A DNA stretch of 64,000 nucleotides from Ostrinia nubilalis (Eukaryota; Arthropoda; Insecta; Lepidoptera; Crambidae): assembly GCF_963855985.1 (NCBI RefSeq), contig NC_087099.1, positions 13,918,001 through 13,982,000 on the forward strand, given 5' to 3'. This document shows positions 33,812-45,175 of the stretch, piece by piece. Position numbers and translations under genes: made by a program. Under the pieces are notes generated by a model. It saw nothing but the letters and a program-made list of their open reading frames with translations. It was not told where the DNA came from and did not search any database. Within the stretch, counting starts at the first letter, position 1, and each line of letters begins with the position of its first letter.

Positions 33812-35245
33812 GGCCAGTAGAATTAAACACAAAAATTGATTAAATCGGAAATAATTCCTACAAAAGATTTTTTTGCTTTAATGGCTTCATTGGTTGCCCA
33901 TTAAGACTCTCCTAGGTTTTCGACTTCGACGGAGTTGTGCTTAAGTGGTGGGGGCCCCCGAAAGGGGCGTTTTTTCGGTTTTCCGGTTATACCGCGTAAA
34001 GGACTTACCCTATCGAAAAGTGGTCTTCAAGACGGTTGAAGGGCACTTAATCCTGCATTGAATAAGACCAAATTCAAATGTTTTGGACAAACCGTTCCCG
34101 CGCTAAAGTTCGGAAAAGTAGAAAATATACGTATAATTAATGACCCTCTCCACGTCCAATATGGCTTGTTACCCACAGGCTTCCAAGTCTTGAAAAGGGC
34201 CACCTCAACCAGTGTAACCCTATCAAGGCTTACGAGCTTGATGCGCCTATCCTTGTGCGTCCCAGCCGTTCCTTAACTGCGGTTGGTGCACCTCTTCCTT
34301 GCACTCTCCTGAACGACCCTGTGTTACCTACTGTGGCTGCCCCTCTTCCTTGTATCCTCCTGCACGACTACGTTGCCTAGCCGTATGCCTGGTCTAAGGT
34401 TTGACGCCAAAAATCAACAACAACTAGTTCATATTAAAACGCTGAAGAGTTTTGTGATTGTTTGTTTGAACGCGCTAATCTCAAGAATTACTACTTTGAT
34501 TGAAATAATAATTTTTGTGTTGAATAACTCATAAATTGAGGAAGGCTATAGGATATATACAATCACTCTACGACTAATAGAGCCGAAGCAGTAAAGAAAA
34601 ATGTTGCAAGCACGGAAAATAGTATTTAAACTATTTTCACGCGTGCGAAGTTGATTTTGTGGCGTCAAACCTTAGACCAGGCATACGGCTAGGCAACGTA
34701 GTCGTGCAGGAGGATACAAGGAAGAGGGGCAGCCACAGTAGGTAACACAGAGTCGTTCAGGTGAGTGCCAGGAAGAGGTGCAGCAACCGCAGTTAAGGAA
34801 CGGGTGGGACGAACAAGGATCGGCGAATCCAGCTCGTATGCCTTGATAGGGTTACACTGGTTGAGGCGCTCCTTTTCAAGACTTGGAAGCTTGCGGGTAA
34901 CGAGCCATTGGACGTGGAGAGGGTCATTAATTATACACATATTTTCTACTTTGCCGAACATTTGCACGAGAAAGGTTTGTTCAAAACATATGAATTTGGT
35001 CTTATTTAATGCAGAATTAAATGGCCTTCAACCATCAGGAAGACCACTTTTCGATAGGGTAAGTCCTTTACGCGGTATAACTGGAAAACCGAAAAAGCGC
35101 CCCTTTCTGGGACCCCCACCACTTAAGCACAACTCCGTCTAAGTCGAAAACTTAGGAGAGTCTTAATGGGCAACCAATGAAGCCATTAAAGCAATAAAAT
35201 CTTTTGTAGGAATTATTTCCGATTTAAAAGCTAATTCTACTGGAC
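33812..35245. mobile_element. 1,434-bp foldback element, copy 1
   Basis: Arms of about 580 bp (33830-34400 and 34660-35240) are inverted copies of each other around a roughly 250-bp loop. TA lies at 33810-33811 and 35246-35247, and the ends are ggccagtagaat and attctactggac. The left tip has aattaaacacaaaaattgat and the right tip has ctaattctactgg after tttaaaag, so the two tips can be told apart. The loop contains LEP1-like sequence (gtttgtttgaacgcgctaat). Each arm holds a relic of a 106-codon frame; both are damaged in this copy. Confidence 0.92.
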
Positions 35246-35249
35246 TATT

Positions 35250-36440
35250 GTGTATATTTGCCAAATAAGTAGACGTTTTCCTTTCTTCTATCAACCACTT
35301 AAACAATATTTATGATATTACAGAACAGTATTGTTCATTTATGGATTATAAATGAACAATATTAACCATGTCAAACAATACAGACTAACGGAAATATGAA
35401 ACAGTTTTATTCCAGTTAATCGTATACGAGTACCTAGTTCGCCAGCCCTCGGTAGTTGGACAAGTGCCTAAGGGGTCTCGTTAAAAATGCATCAGCCGCC
35501 GTGACACGTGCACTAAAAGGAGAAATGTTTTAAAGGTCTGTATTTAACCCTAAACTGGCAGAACTAGTTAAAATTTTGCATTTCATTGGACTTTGAAACA
35601 AGGCTGTGAGGTTCGGAATATGGTATGATAGTAACTATGTTTTCATAGGACATAAATGACTGTGTTCTGGCAGTTAGAGGTCAGATAGTCAGTTCCTCCG
35701 TGGTTGAGGATTCCGGGTGAAGCTCGCTTCCACCTTCGGCCTGATCATCACTTACCATCAGGTGAGATACAGGCCAAGAGCTTCCACGATGTGAATAAAA
35801 AAATTGATGCAATATTTTTCGAAATATCACCCCAATGTTATACTTACATACTATGAGTATTGTATTGAATCAAAGAAGTTATAAACGCGTTGTAAATAGT
35901 AAAGAAAAATAAGGACAATTTTAAATTATTCGTCATCGTTATTTCAGCCACAGGACGTCCACTGCTGAACATAGGCCTCCCTCAATAATTTCCATAATGA
36001 CCGGTTGGAATTTAAAATACCTAACTAACCTTGTGTAACTAGCTACATACTAACAATCGATTCGTTTCAGCCGAAAGACGTCCACTGCTGGACAATCGAT
36101 TGTCATAAATAAAATACAATAATATAAAATTTTATAGGTAAAGATCTGGTGATATGTATGAACGTTCAAGACTGTACAAGTATTCGTGATCATTATGCAA
36201 ACTCGATAGACTCTAAATTAAAAACACGTCAAGAATCTGGTGAACTTGGTGTTGATAGAGGAAATAGGAAGGGAATATTTCACAGAATAATGATACTTGC
36301 CTTATACACTCATTATACACATGATAAGAAGTAGGTCACATGTATAAAAAGCATGTATTTAGTTCAAAATAAATACAACAGATGGTGTTGTACCAAACAA
36401 GAACTACGAACCTGCTACGAAACGCACTACGCGCTACGAA
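35250..36440. other. Mixed short repeats
   Basis: A LINE/CR1-type 3' piece lies at 35670-35808 (gcctgatcatcacttaccat then caggtgagat, ending in an A-rich tail, plus strand). RTE-type tails in minus orientation lie at 35935-36000 (ttcagccacaggacgtccac) and 36064-36095. No gene is seen; the 61-codon frame at 36149 is unsupported. Confidence 0.5.
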
Positions 36441-36625
36441 CCACGTAGGCCGTAGTCCTCGTAGCCACGCGTAGCTACGAAACTTGTGATGTAGCTACGA
36501 GGAAATAGATGGCGCGGTTGTGAATAAAATTTTACAGTGAACAGTGGTACAAAACATTGTGATTTAGCTACGACAAAATAGATGGCGCGGTTGTGAATTT
36601 GTACAGTGCACAGTGGTTTATGTAG
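36440..36625 (+). repeat. Tandem duplication, about 82-bp unit
   Basis: gtagctacgaggaaatagat and ggcgcggttgtgaat recur 80 bp later with few changes. Upstream, tacga-rich text (36400-36470) contains several copies of a tacg(a/c) motif. Confidence 0.65.
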
Positions 36626-38673
36626 TAAAGAAATCGGATGCTATTTGTGATTAAAAATACAGTCCGACATTAACAGATGGCGTTTCAGTTCTTAAATATG
36701 GGCTTGCGTACATGGCACTGAATAAAACAAGCTTTTCTTACGACTTTGTCCGCGTGGATTTTAAAACCTAGCCTATTTATAGCTTAATTGGTCTGATGCA
36801 TAGCTATTGTACAGGATAGCTGTAAGTTTTAGACGAAAAAAATTATACACGGTGCAGTTGGGCACAACTATAGTAAAATTTTGTTAAAAACCGAATGATA
36901 CTGTTCCATTACTGTTAAAATAATGTAATCAAAAATGACGTCCAATTAAATCCGTTTTATTTCTTTGGAATCGAGCGGCTTTTCGATCTTGTACCAACAT
37001 TTCAATAGCTCATCACTTTCAACGCTGTCCACCGCTCGTCAAAGCTAGTGTCTGCGTAAAGCCGTGGCTTTTTGGCAGCGGTTCGTTGGATATATTTCTT
37101 TTTTTTCTTTTCTCAAAAAGTTTTATTTATTATACCAATAGTCAATACCAAGCACGTTTTTTCCCCAATCAACTTTGTTTGCTTGTTTGTGTACCCAAAA
37201 ATGTATGAACTAGTATACTCATGGTCGCTCAAGGGGTTAATTGTTTTTCGAAGGTAAAACATGTCTAATTCCTTTTTTTTGAGGCGATTCGTACCCACAA
37301 ATTTCAAAAAGTAATGCAGTGAGGAGAATACATAATATCGTGCCACTACTAGTCAGCGATCTTCTGTCTTACGTTACGGATACCTACTGTCTCTCTCGCT
37401 AGCATTTATATCAACACAATTAGATATCAATGGCGTTGGTTCAGTCTGTCAATGTCAGATAGACTTTTTGATTTTTTACTAATCCTCCAAAGCACCTTAC
37501 AAAGTAGTTTACTAAAATTCACATAGGTACTATCGGGGACTCTGACGCCTTGACACCTTAAGGGCCTAAATTGTTTGCACACACACGCTCGATTATGCTC
37601 CGCCCCCGTTCATTCATGTTTCGGGTCTAAGCAGCGTCGGCGCACCACTGTAGATGTTTGCCCTAGCAAACCAAGCTCTATGTAAAGCGTTTAGGATTGA
37701 GTATTGCTTATTACCCGCATCCGTAGCGCTCGTTTGGCAACGTCGCATTTTAGTCAATTTGAAACCCAATAAAGAATCGCTACAAAATATTATATGAGGC
37801 TTCGTGTAAAATTTGAACTAGCGATTGCCCGCTCGGGTCACAAAATTGGTATCGCACATTCCGAGGTAACTGTGCAATTCCCCGAGAAAAAAGTAGCCTT
37901 TTCTATAATTATTCTTGATATTAAGAGTGTAAATCTCATGATATTAGTTTAGCTAGTTAAGGCGAGAAATACAAAATCATACAGTTACTTTCGAATTTTA
38001 CTTATTACAATATGTTATTGAATTAATTAGTAAAGAGTTAAAAAATATTTGTGCCTTAAAAACAATTATTGTAAGATCTGGCTACATAATAACTTTCTTA
38101 AATCCTTGAATGTAAATAAAACCTTAATAGGTTTCTATTTATTTTTAATACATTAGCAACTTTTGTTTTCCGTTTTAAAGAAACACTTATCTACGTTATT
38201 ACAATTTAATACAAATATTGCACTAGGTAGCAATGATCCAGGTAATTGGTTATCGTAAATATTATAATATTAAGTTAGTTTTATTTCAAATTCATTTTTT
38301 TATTGCACATTAAGTGTCTTTACACAAGGTCTTAAATCAATAACAATTAAACTTCAAACTAAATAATACTTAAACAGTTAACAATGTATAGATAAGTTTG
38401 TAAGTAAATATAAGAATTAAGAATTATTTTGAGAGGCATGGTTCAGTAATCGCGCGGAGGTCAATAAAAAGGCAATCAAACAGTCCAATTACTAGCACGG
38501 GTCAACACAAAACAAAATCAATCGGTTATTGATCACAAAACTTCACAAAAAAACAAAGGAGAGAATATGTCGACAGTTCGCCAAAGCAAAAAGCAGACAG
38601 ACCTCGTATAAAAACACAATATTAAAAAAATACATATCTATTTGTTTGTAACCGAATTCTATTATTAAAATTC
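36626..38673. other. No feature recognised over 2 kb
   Basis: AT-rich, with open frames of about 60-77 codons only. Nothing resembling an exon flanked by good splice sites was found. Confidence 0.4.
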
Positions 38674-38676
38674 TAA

Positions 38677-38795
38677 GGCTGAGTTGCACCATCTTACTTT
38701 AACTTTGACAAACGTCAAAAATCTGTCAAACTCCATACAAAAAGCACCGGTTACCGTTTATAGTTACGGTCAAAGTTAGGAGGTGCAACTCGGCC
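38677..38795. mobile_element. 119-bp MITE, family M119 copy 1
   Basis: ggctgagttgcacc and ggtgcaactcggcc are the inverted ends; the interior has caaacgtcaaaaatctgtca and caccggtta. TAA flanks both sides (38674-38676, 38796-38798), pointing to PIF/Harbinger-type mobilisation. Other copies: 40275, 47512 and 56364. Confidence 0.85.
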
Positions 38796-38982
38796 TAAAA
38801 CTAAGAAAGATTGAAGAAAAAGAAACATTTCGTTTTAAACCTTAACCGTATGACAATAAAGTGCACAATGGTATTTCGTATTGCAACCTAAGCCCTGATT
38901 GTCTCTTATTGGTCGTAGTAAAAATATAGTAAAATGCGTAACCAATTAGAGACGGGGTGAGCACGTGACCGGAGCGATGCGC

Positions 38983-39345
38983 TTACGCTAAAATTTCTAC
39001 AAAGTGGTCAGGCGGAAGAGTCCCCGATAGTACGTTCATCGCTACCCAAAAGACCCCAGCCGAAAAGTAAATGAAGTCTGGTGACGCCCACTCGCGGCAC
39101 TCGTAAACGCTGTATGTCGAAGGCCAGCTCATTAAGCGTGTTAGCTGACAGTTTGGAGGCTTTAACAGCTTTGGGCGACATAGTGGCTGGATAGAGCTAT
39201 CTTTTTTTGATGGGGCTCTTACTATTATCTTGTATGCCTTTTTTAGATCAAGAGCTTTAGTAAAGAACATAAAGGAGTTAAAACTAATTACCTACGTCTT
39301 TTTAGATCAAGAGCTTTGGTAGAGAAATTAAATGAGTTAAAACTA
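38983..39345 (-). other. Unidentified coding-like stretch and a 58-bp tandem duplication
   Basis: On the minus strand two overlapping frames (about 60 and 95 codons) are open across 38983-39270, and the region is GC-richer than its surroundings. One frame (MSPKAVKASKLSANTLNELA and on) loosely recalls the end of insect gustatory receptors, but the match is weak. At 39241-39345 the block ttttagatcaagagcttt is repeated 58 bp apart. Confidence 0.25.
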
Positions 39346-39914
39346 AAATGGATGTTGTGTGAAGGAGAATGACCAGCAAAATTTAAATATTTTAATCTTA
39401 GCTTTTATATTAGATTAAATTGAAAAGTAAATGTAAATTGTAAAGTTAAAAAAAATATTTTAATATTATTAATTATTATCAATTAAGATTAGAGTGATAC
39501 CGGATTATAAAATAGTTATTATTTTAATAATGGACTAACATAAAAGCTAGATAGAAAAGGTTGATAACATTCTATATTTGCTAGTGCGATTTTTGAGAAT
39601 GGTTTCTTGCCCAGCATGTTTAAAGCTGAAATGATAGCGATTTTTTTTTCTTTCCGCTTCTTACTGTAAATCATTTCAACAAAGAATAAGCTTTAATACA
39701 TATGTTTATACAAACCTTGTTGTTGAACAGCTTGCTTATTCCCTGCAATTTGTATCCGAAACCACCTATGAAACAAACTTTGATGACATATGGATGTTAT
39801 TTGTCTCGTCGGTTATACGAATAAATGCCTTTGCAATGACTTTAGTAGAGTTTAAGTTTACGAAGTACGCTTTTCTCGTGGTTTCGTTTCATATGCGTAG
39901 GTTTTATTGTCTTA
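39346..39914. other. No feature recognised
   Basis: AT-rich, non-coding. Confidence 0.4.
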
Positions 39915-40120
39915 TCTAGCTTTTTCCCACGACTTCGCCCGCGTGGAATTAAACTTGTGATTGATAATTATAAATTAAAGTCTATAATTAGGTAATTATG
40001 TTATTCTGATGTATAATTAATAATACTGCAAAATTTCATCATTATCCGTTCAGTAGTTTTTGCGTAAGACAGTATCAAACATACATTCTTACTTACTTTC
40101 GCATTTATGATATTAGAGGG
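39915..40120 (-). repeat. LEP1-like element
   Basis: Starts tagctttttcccacgacttc then gcccgcgtggaatt and ends ttactttcgcatttatgata, both hallmarks of the family (compare 42400-42620). Confidence 0.65.
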
Positions 40121-40149
40121 ACAAATCGTCTCAATTTGCATTCGTTCGT

Positions 40150-40225
40150 TTGTTCGTTCGTTTCAGCCAAAATGACGTCCACTGCTGGACAAAGGCCTCC
40201 TCCAAGGTTTTCCACTGGCATTGGC
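40150..40225 (-). repeat. RTE-type LINE 3' tail
   Basis: cagccaaaatgacgtccact and gctggacaaaggcctcctcc, preceded by a ttcg microsatellite, is the tail in reverse orientation. Confidence 0.6.
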
Positions 40226-40274
40226 ATTAAACCTCTTTAATTAATTCCAGCATTTAATAACCAAATAAAACCTT

Positions 40275-40393
40275 TCTGAGTTGCACCACCTAACTTTGAC
40301 CGTAACTTTAACGATAACCAGTGTTTTCTGTATGGAATATAACAGGTTTTTGACGTTTGTTAAAGTTAAAATAAGATGGTGCAACCCAGCCTT
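40275..40393. mobile_element. M119 MITE copy 2
   Basis: Same family as 38677-38795 (ctgagttgcaccacctaact at the left, ggtgcaacccagcctta at the right), in the opposite orientation; left border somewhat degraded. Confidence 0.78.
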
Positions 40394-40804
40394 AGTTTCT
40401 TAGGTTCTGTAAGCTACATTCGATTACCATACTATAACCACACTTACAAGCCTGACCTTTGAGGTCATATTTACGTAGAGCCCACACTGAAATGGCCATT
40501 GAAGCTCAATAGAAACCTTCTTACGTCAGACACCACATAACTTTTAATATGCAATGAAAAAAGCACTTCATGATTTGAATATTATAACGCCGTATACATT
40601 TTAGTGATAGTAATGTGCTTAATAGGATAATTTAGGGATCCATAGTAAAAATAAAAGGTACCTTGAAAACCCTTTTTTTTTTCTATTTGCTTCTCCGTCT
40701 GTATAGTTTAGAGGTTTATTTAAGTTATTTATTTCTCTTTATAATCAATTGAATTATATCGCTATGCGGAATAATACATTTCAATTAGATAAGATACTTT
40801 AAAC

Positions 40805-40970
40805 CACGGGCTGGAAGACGTAGCGTGGCCATGCCTCCTCCTACTTGGTAGACCGACGATCTGGTAAAGGTCGCGGGAAGAACCTGGATGCGGGCAGCGC
40901 AAGACCGTTCATTGTGGAGAGCCTTGGGAGGCCTTTGTCCAGCAGTGGACGTCATTTGGCTTAAGCGATG
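40805..40970 (+). pseudogene. RTE-clade LINE C-terminal fragment
   Basis: ctacttggtagaccgacgat, gaacctggatgcgggcagcg and agcagtggacgtcatttggc encode a decayed RTE ORF2 end. Closest in the window to the family consensus, with only minor lesions. Confidence 0.75.
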
Positions 40971-41999
40971 ACGACAACATACTTTAAAAAGTACATTATT
41001 AAAATCTATTTTTATATCTCCGATAAGAAAAGCTTGCCCTAGACTAGTGAAACCATATTTAAATTAAGAACTTTCGCGTGTATTAATTTTCCGAGTCTTG
41101 TTAACATTGTTAGAAATAGGCAAAACTAATTACCTAAACATCCCAGATGGTAACGCGAAGTAGTAATTTATGTTTAAAAATTCTTAAACTTAAATTCGCC
41201 TTTTCTTTCTATCTAGTATTAGGATTAGTTGTGTTGCTATAGGCTCTGACATGTCTCGCATCTAAATTACCTACTGAAATTCATCATCATCATCATTTCA
41301 GCCACAAGACGTCCACTCCTGAACATAGGCCTCCCCCAATGACTCGGTTATCATTGGGGGAGGCCCAATCATTCGCACGGTTAGTAGCGGCCCGCATCCA
41401 GCGCCTTCCTACCGAAATTAAATTAAATTAATTTTGGTTTTTAGGTATAATCAAGTCCACCGTGCCCCAAGATATTGTACTTCAATTGTCATCACTGGAG
41501 ACAATACTGAAGAAAGTTGTACTTGTAATCACTGGAGCTGGATTAGAATGCTATTTCTGTTTAAACTTTGCTCAAAAATATCACGAACAATATCTAAACA
41601 CCAAGTAAATGTCAAGTACACAAACGTATGTTAGTTATGTTAATCGCCCGCTTTCAATCACGTTTTGATTTTCATTATTGACACAAACTTGACACAAACT
41701 ATAGTCAGACAACAGTAGTCAAACAACGCTGTTTGCTCTGTTACAGTTTCATCAATGCTGTGCGTCAAGGCGCGAAATTAGGCTCTAGTTGAAACGCCGC
41801 CATTTTTGTCGCTGTTTTTGCACGCGGCGGAAGGGTTTAATAGATGAAGCTTTGATAAGTCAAAAATGAATTTTAATGTGTGTTATTAAGTTTGTTTTTA
41901 AAAAAACTTTGGGGTGGGTGTGATAGTCTGACTCAAAAAGATAGCGTTAAGCATTAAAGCATACGAAGACCTTGCAATGAAAAGGAATAGAATAAAGTT
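40971..41999. other. Featureless; RTE tail at 41282-41350
   Basis: catcatcatcatttcagcca followed by caagacgtccactcctgaac is a minus-strand RTE tail. Nothing else is supported, including the 66-codon frame at 41434. Confidence 0.45.
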
Positions 42000-42205
42000 A
42001 AAGAGTTTGTTTGTTTGGTTGAACGCGCTAATCTCAGGAGCTACTGGTCCGATTTAAAAATATTGTCTTGTGTTGGACAGCCCATTTATAGAGGAGGGCT
42101 TTGACCGATAGGAGCAGAGCATCATTTAAAAGTAGGTATTACGATAAGGGAAAAACTATTAAAACGATTTTTACGCGTACAAAATCGCGGGCACAGCTAT
42201 AATGT
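42000..42205 (+). repeat. LEP1-like element
   Basis: aagagtttgtttgtttggtt, gaacgcgctaatctcaggag and gaggagggctttgaccgata precede a degraded hairpin end (acaaaatcgcgggcacagct). Related in sequence to the loop of the foldback elements. Confidence 0.6.
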
Positions 42206-42244
42206 ATAATCAATAATGTTATTACAATGGTAATGGTATAAAAG

Positions 42245-42355
42245 GCATTATAATATAAAACACCTAGACCCATACACAGATGTTTGTAATATGGGGGATC
42301 GAACCCGCGACCTTTGGCATAAGCAATCCGGTATGCGGAACACGTACCATAAGGC
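42245..42355 (-). repeat. tRNA-derived SINE fragment
   Basis: Minus strand contains ggtcgcgggttcgatccccc, a pol III B box, followed by acagatgtttgtaat-type SINE body on the plus strand (cctagacccatacaca). No complete A box or tRNA fold. Confidence 0.55.
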
Positions 42356-42399
42356 TTGTATTGTGATCATTGATGTACCTGATTACAAAATATTATTTT

Positions 42400-42620
42400 A
42401 CTAGCTTTCCGCCCGCGGCTTCGCCCGAGTGGAATTTTGTCTGTCACAGAAAAACTTTATCGCGCGCGTCCCTGTTTTAAAACCGGGATAAAAACTGTCC
42501 TATATCCTTTCCCGGGACTCAAATTATCTCTATACCAAATTTCATCAAAATCGATTCAGTGGTTTAGGCGTGAAAGCAAGACAGACAGAGTTACTTTCGC
42601 ATTTATAAAATTAGTATAGA
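42400..42620 (-). repeat. LEP1-like element, near complete
   Basis: Starts actagctttccgcccgcggc and ttcgcccgagtgg, ends gagttactttcgcatttata plus aaattagtataga. This is the clearest copy: a GC-rich hairpin next to CTAGT at one end and TCTATACTAATTT at the other. The neighbouring MITE is inserted at its very end. Confidence 0.78.
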
Positions 42621-43119
42621 TGTTACGGTTAATGTGATAAATTGAAAATTATGAATAATCGCCGGTTATTGTGAATAATTACCGACAGGCGAGGTAAAAT
42701 TGATAAATTAATCACATTTATCAGTGATTATTTCATAATGTACTCGTATCCTTAGTACTAACGAATACCTATCATAAAAGAGAACACCGGCTCGTGTACA
42801 GCGCTCGTGTAGGTACAGCCTCACACTTTAAACGTTTTGATATCATATATTAATATAATTTGGCAAAATGAGTTTGGACTGTTTCTTGCGTAACATTAAG
42901 TACTTTACCATAATGCTTATAGCACATTGCTTTAATTTAAAGTGAAAAATAGGTTAAGGTGCGGCGGGGGTGGCCCTTGGGCCACCCCTAAGCCGCCTAT
43001 TTAGTTTTATACACACATAAATGATCTTATATTAATCACATTTACCAAATCATGTGGTAATTATTCATAATAACCGGCGATTATTCATAATTTTCACATT
43101 TATCACTTTAACCGTAACA
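42621..43119 (-). mobile_element. 484/499-bp MITE, copy 2, inverted relative to copy 1
   Basis: Reverse-complement partner of 26946-27429, including the central hairpin (gcccttgggccacc). TAGA precedes (42617-42620) and follows (43120-43123), a plausible 4-bp target duplication. It lies exactly at the terminal TATAGA of a LEP1-like element, so it inserted after that element. Confidence 0.9.
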
Positions 43120-43146
43120 TAGATTTAAAGTTAGTAGAGACTGGTG

Positions 43147-44318
43147 TACATTCGTTAAAATCACGTCCACTGCTGGACAAAGGCCCCACAAGGATTTCCA
43201 CAACAGTCCTGCTGGCCGTATCCAAGTGCCACCTACTCTAGACACGGGTACACCTTCACCGTTAAGGCTTGGTATTTCTGCTATAGTTCCAAAATACTGG
43301 ACTGTCCTGTCGATGACATTGACAGTGGGGCGCCACCGTCAATACCGGATCGCTGGTTCCGATTTTTGCCATGTTGGAAACCATACAGTTGAACGATGGT
43401 AGCGCCCCCCTGTCATTGAGTTTGGTGGGACAGTTCAGCGTGGGTCATCTATAAAGTAGGTATTTCGCGCTGTCAAAATCTGCGCGCGCAATACTTCGCC
43501 GAAGACAGCGCGCCAAAGAGCTCTCGCGGCTACACAGTATAGAAATACGCAGTTTAGAAATACGCAGTTGGTTAGGTTAGGTTGACTTCCTTCCGTTCAA
43601 GCGTCACACTCACAGCACTTTCTAATACAAATCATATCCAAGTGATACAAATTAAAACAACTTTCAGAATTTTTGGGAATATATTTTAGAATCGAGTAAA
43701 TATAGAATATAACTGCCAAAGTAAACACGGTTCAAAGAGGCATGGCGTCACCCGACCTTCCGGAAGTTCCGCGCGGGCTAAAAGAATTTCAAGATTACGT
43801 CACCCGACCTATCGGTAGATCCTCTGGAGCTTGAGCGATTGGAAAAACATTTTATGATCAGTTACTCGTAGTAGCGATTATTTAGAGCTTGGATAATAAA
43901 TTATAGTTGTTGCAATTCACAAAGCTTTGCATGTGGTTAATTACATTAATCAGTACATGCATCAATTTTGTTCTGTCTTTTTGTTTATTCATAAATAAAA
44001 ATATCATGCTAAAATTGCATACATATTTGTTTGTATTGGTCTGGGTGTTTTCTTTCCATAATTTATGTATAACGTATGTACGGGGCTCTGTATCGAAAAT
44101 CACTATGAGCAATAAGCATCACACACGGTTACCTGGAGTGCGTTACCGCAGCAAAAAGCTTGCCATCTTAAATGAACGGTATAATATCGAGGTTTCGTCA
44201 GTACAGTTGCGAACAAAGGTGTTTGTGTAGTGTAGTTGAGTTGAGAGGTCAGATTATTGAAATAATAAAACGAACATTTTATTTTTTAAATACATTTTAA
44301 AAATAATTTCCATTACAG
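43147..44318. other. RTE tail, then unrecognised sequence
   Basis: 43147-43200 is an RTE-type tail in minus orientation (acgtccactgctggacaaag). The 107-codon plus frame at 43907-44230 is hydrophobic in its first half and basic in its second but matches nothing I know; its reverse strand is open too, so chance is likely. Confidence 0.4.
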
Positions 44319-44354
44319 ATAACAATGAGAGGATGACATTGCAAGGTGGTGCCA

Positions 44355-45175
44355 GTCCAGTCTTAAATCCGTTGATATATGCTGCATCTGCCATGTTTTT
44401 GGCTAAAAGATTCTTCTATCTTGCAGTTTAGACTTTTATTACAGACCTCAGACAGTATTTTTGGAAAACTTTTACGCATGGTGGAGGAAGGGACGCTCTA
44501 GAGACTCAAGTCTAGAAGGAGTCATATGAACTCCAAGTTTTAAATCCGTTGACATCTGCTGCATCTGCCATCTTTTTGGCTAGAAGATTCTTCTGTCTTG
44601 CAGCTTAGACCTTTAGCTACAGACCTTAGACAGTATTTTTGAAACATTCTCACGCATGGTGGAGGAAGGGACGCTCTAGAGACTCAAGTCTACAAGGAGT
44701 CATATGAACTCCAGTTTTAAATCCGTTGACATCTGCTGCATCTGCCATCTTTTTGGTTAGAAGATTCTTCCATCTTGCAGCGTAGACCTTTAGCTACAGA
44801 CCTTAGACAGTATTTTTGTGAAAATTCTTACGCATGGTGGAGGAAGGGACGCTCTAGACACTCAAGTCTACAAGGAGTTACATGAACTCCAGTTTTAAAT
44901 CCGTTGACATCTGCTGCATCTGCCATCTTTTTGGCTAGAAGATTCTTCTATCTTGCAGCTTAGACCTTTAGCTACAGACCTTAGACAGTATTTTTGTGAA
45001 AATTCTTACGCATGGTGGAGGAAGGGACGCTCTAGAGACTCAAGTCTACAAGGAGTCATATGAACTCCAGTTTTAAATCCGTTGACATCTGCTGCATCTG
45101 CCATCTTTTTGGCTAGAAGATTCTTCTATCTTACAGCTTAGACCTTTAGCTACAGACCTTAGACAGTATTTTTTA
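44355..45175 (+). repeat. Satellite array, 177-178-bp unit, about 4.6 copies
   Basis: The motif taaatccgttga starts units at 44364, 44541, 44718, 44896 and 45074, giving spacings of 177, 177, 178 and 178 bp. Each unit includes ctgctgcatctgccatcttt, cgcatggtggaggaaggga and the near-palindrome ggagtcatatgaactcc. The first unit is the most diverged; internal units are nearly identical, as with local homogenisation. Confidence 0.95.

Noticed and set aside
43565..43585. ggttaggttaggtt, resembling the insect telomere repeat TTAGG
   Set aside because: Only two to three repeats in unique sequence; short TTAGG runs occur by chance in AT-rich insect DNA.
43882..44230. Overlapping open frames on both strands (107 and 76 codons)
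   Set aside because: Both strands open over the same stretch suggests low stop density rather than a gene; nothing recognised.
44319..44430. First satellite unit reads LNPLIYAASA in one frame after an AG, like GPCR transmembrane helix 7
   Set aside because: The match is a few residues, the frame ends shortly after, other units have lost it, and no neighbouring receptor exons were found.
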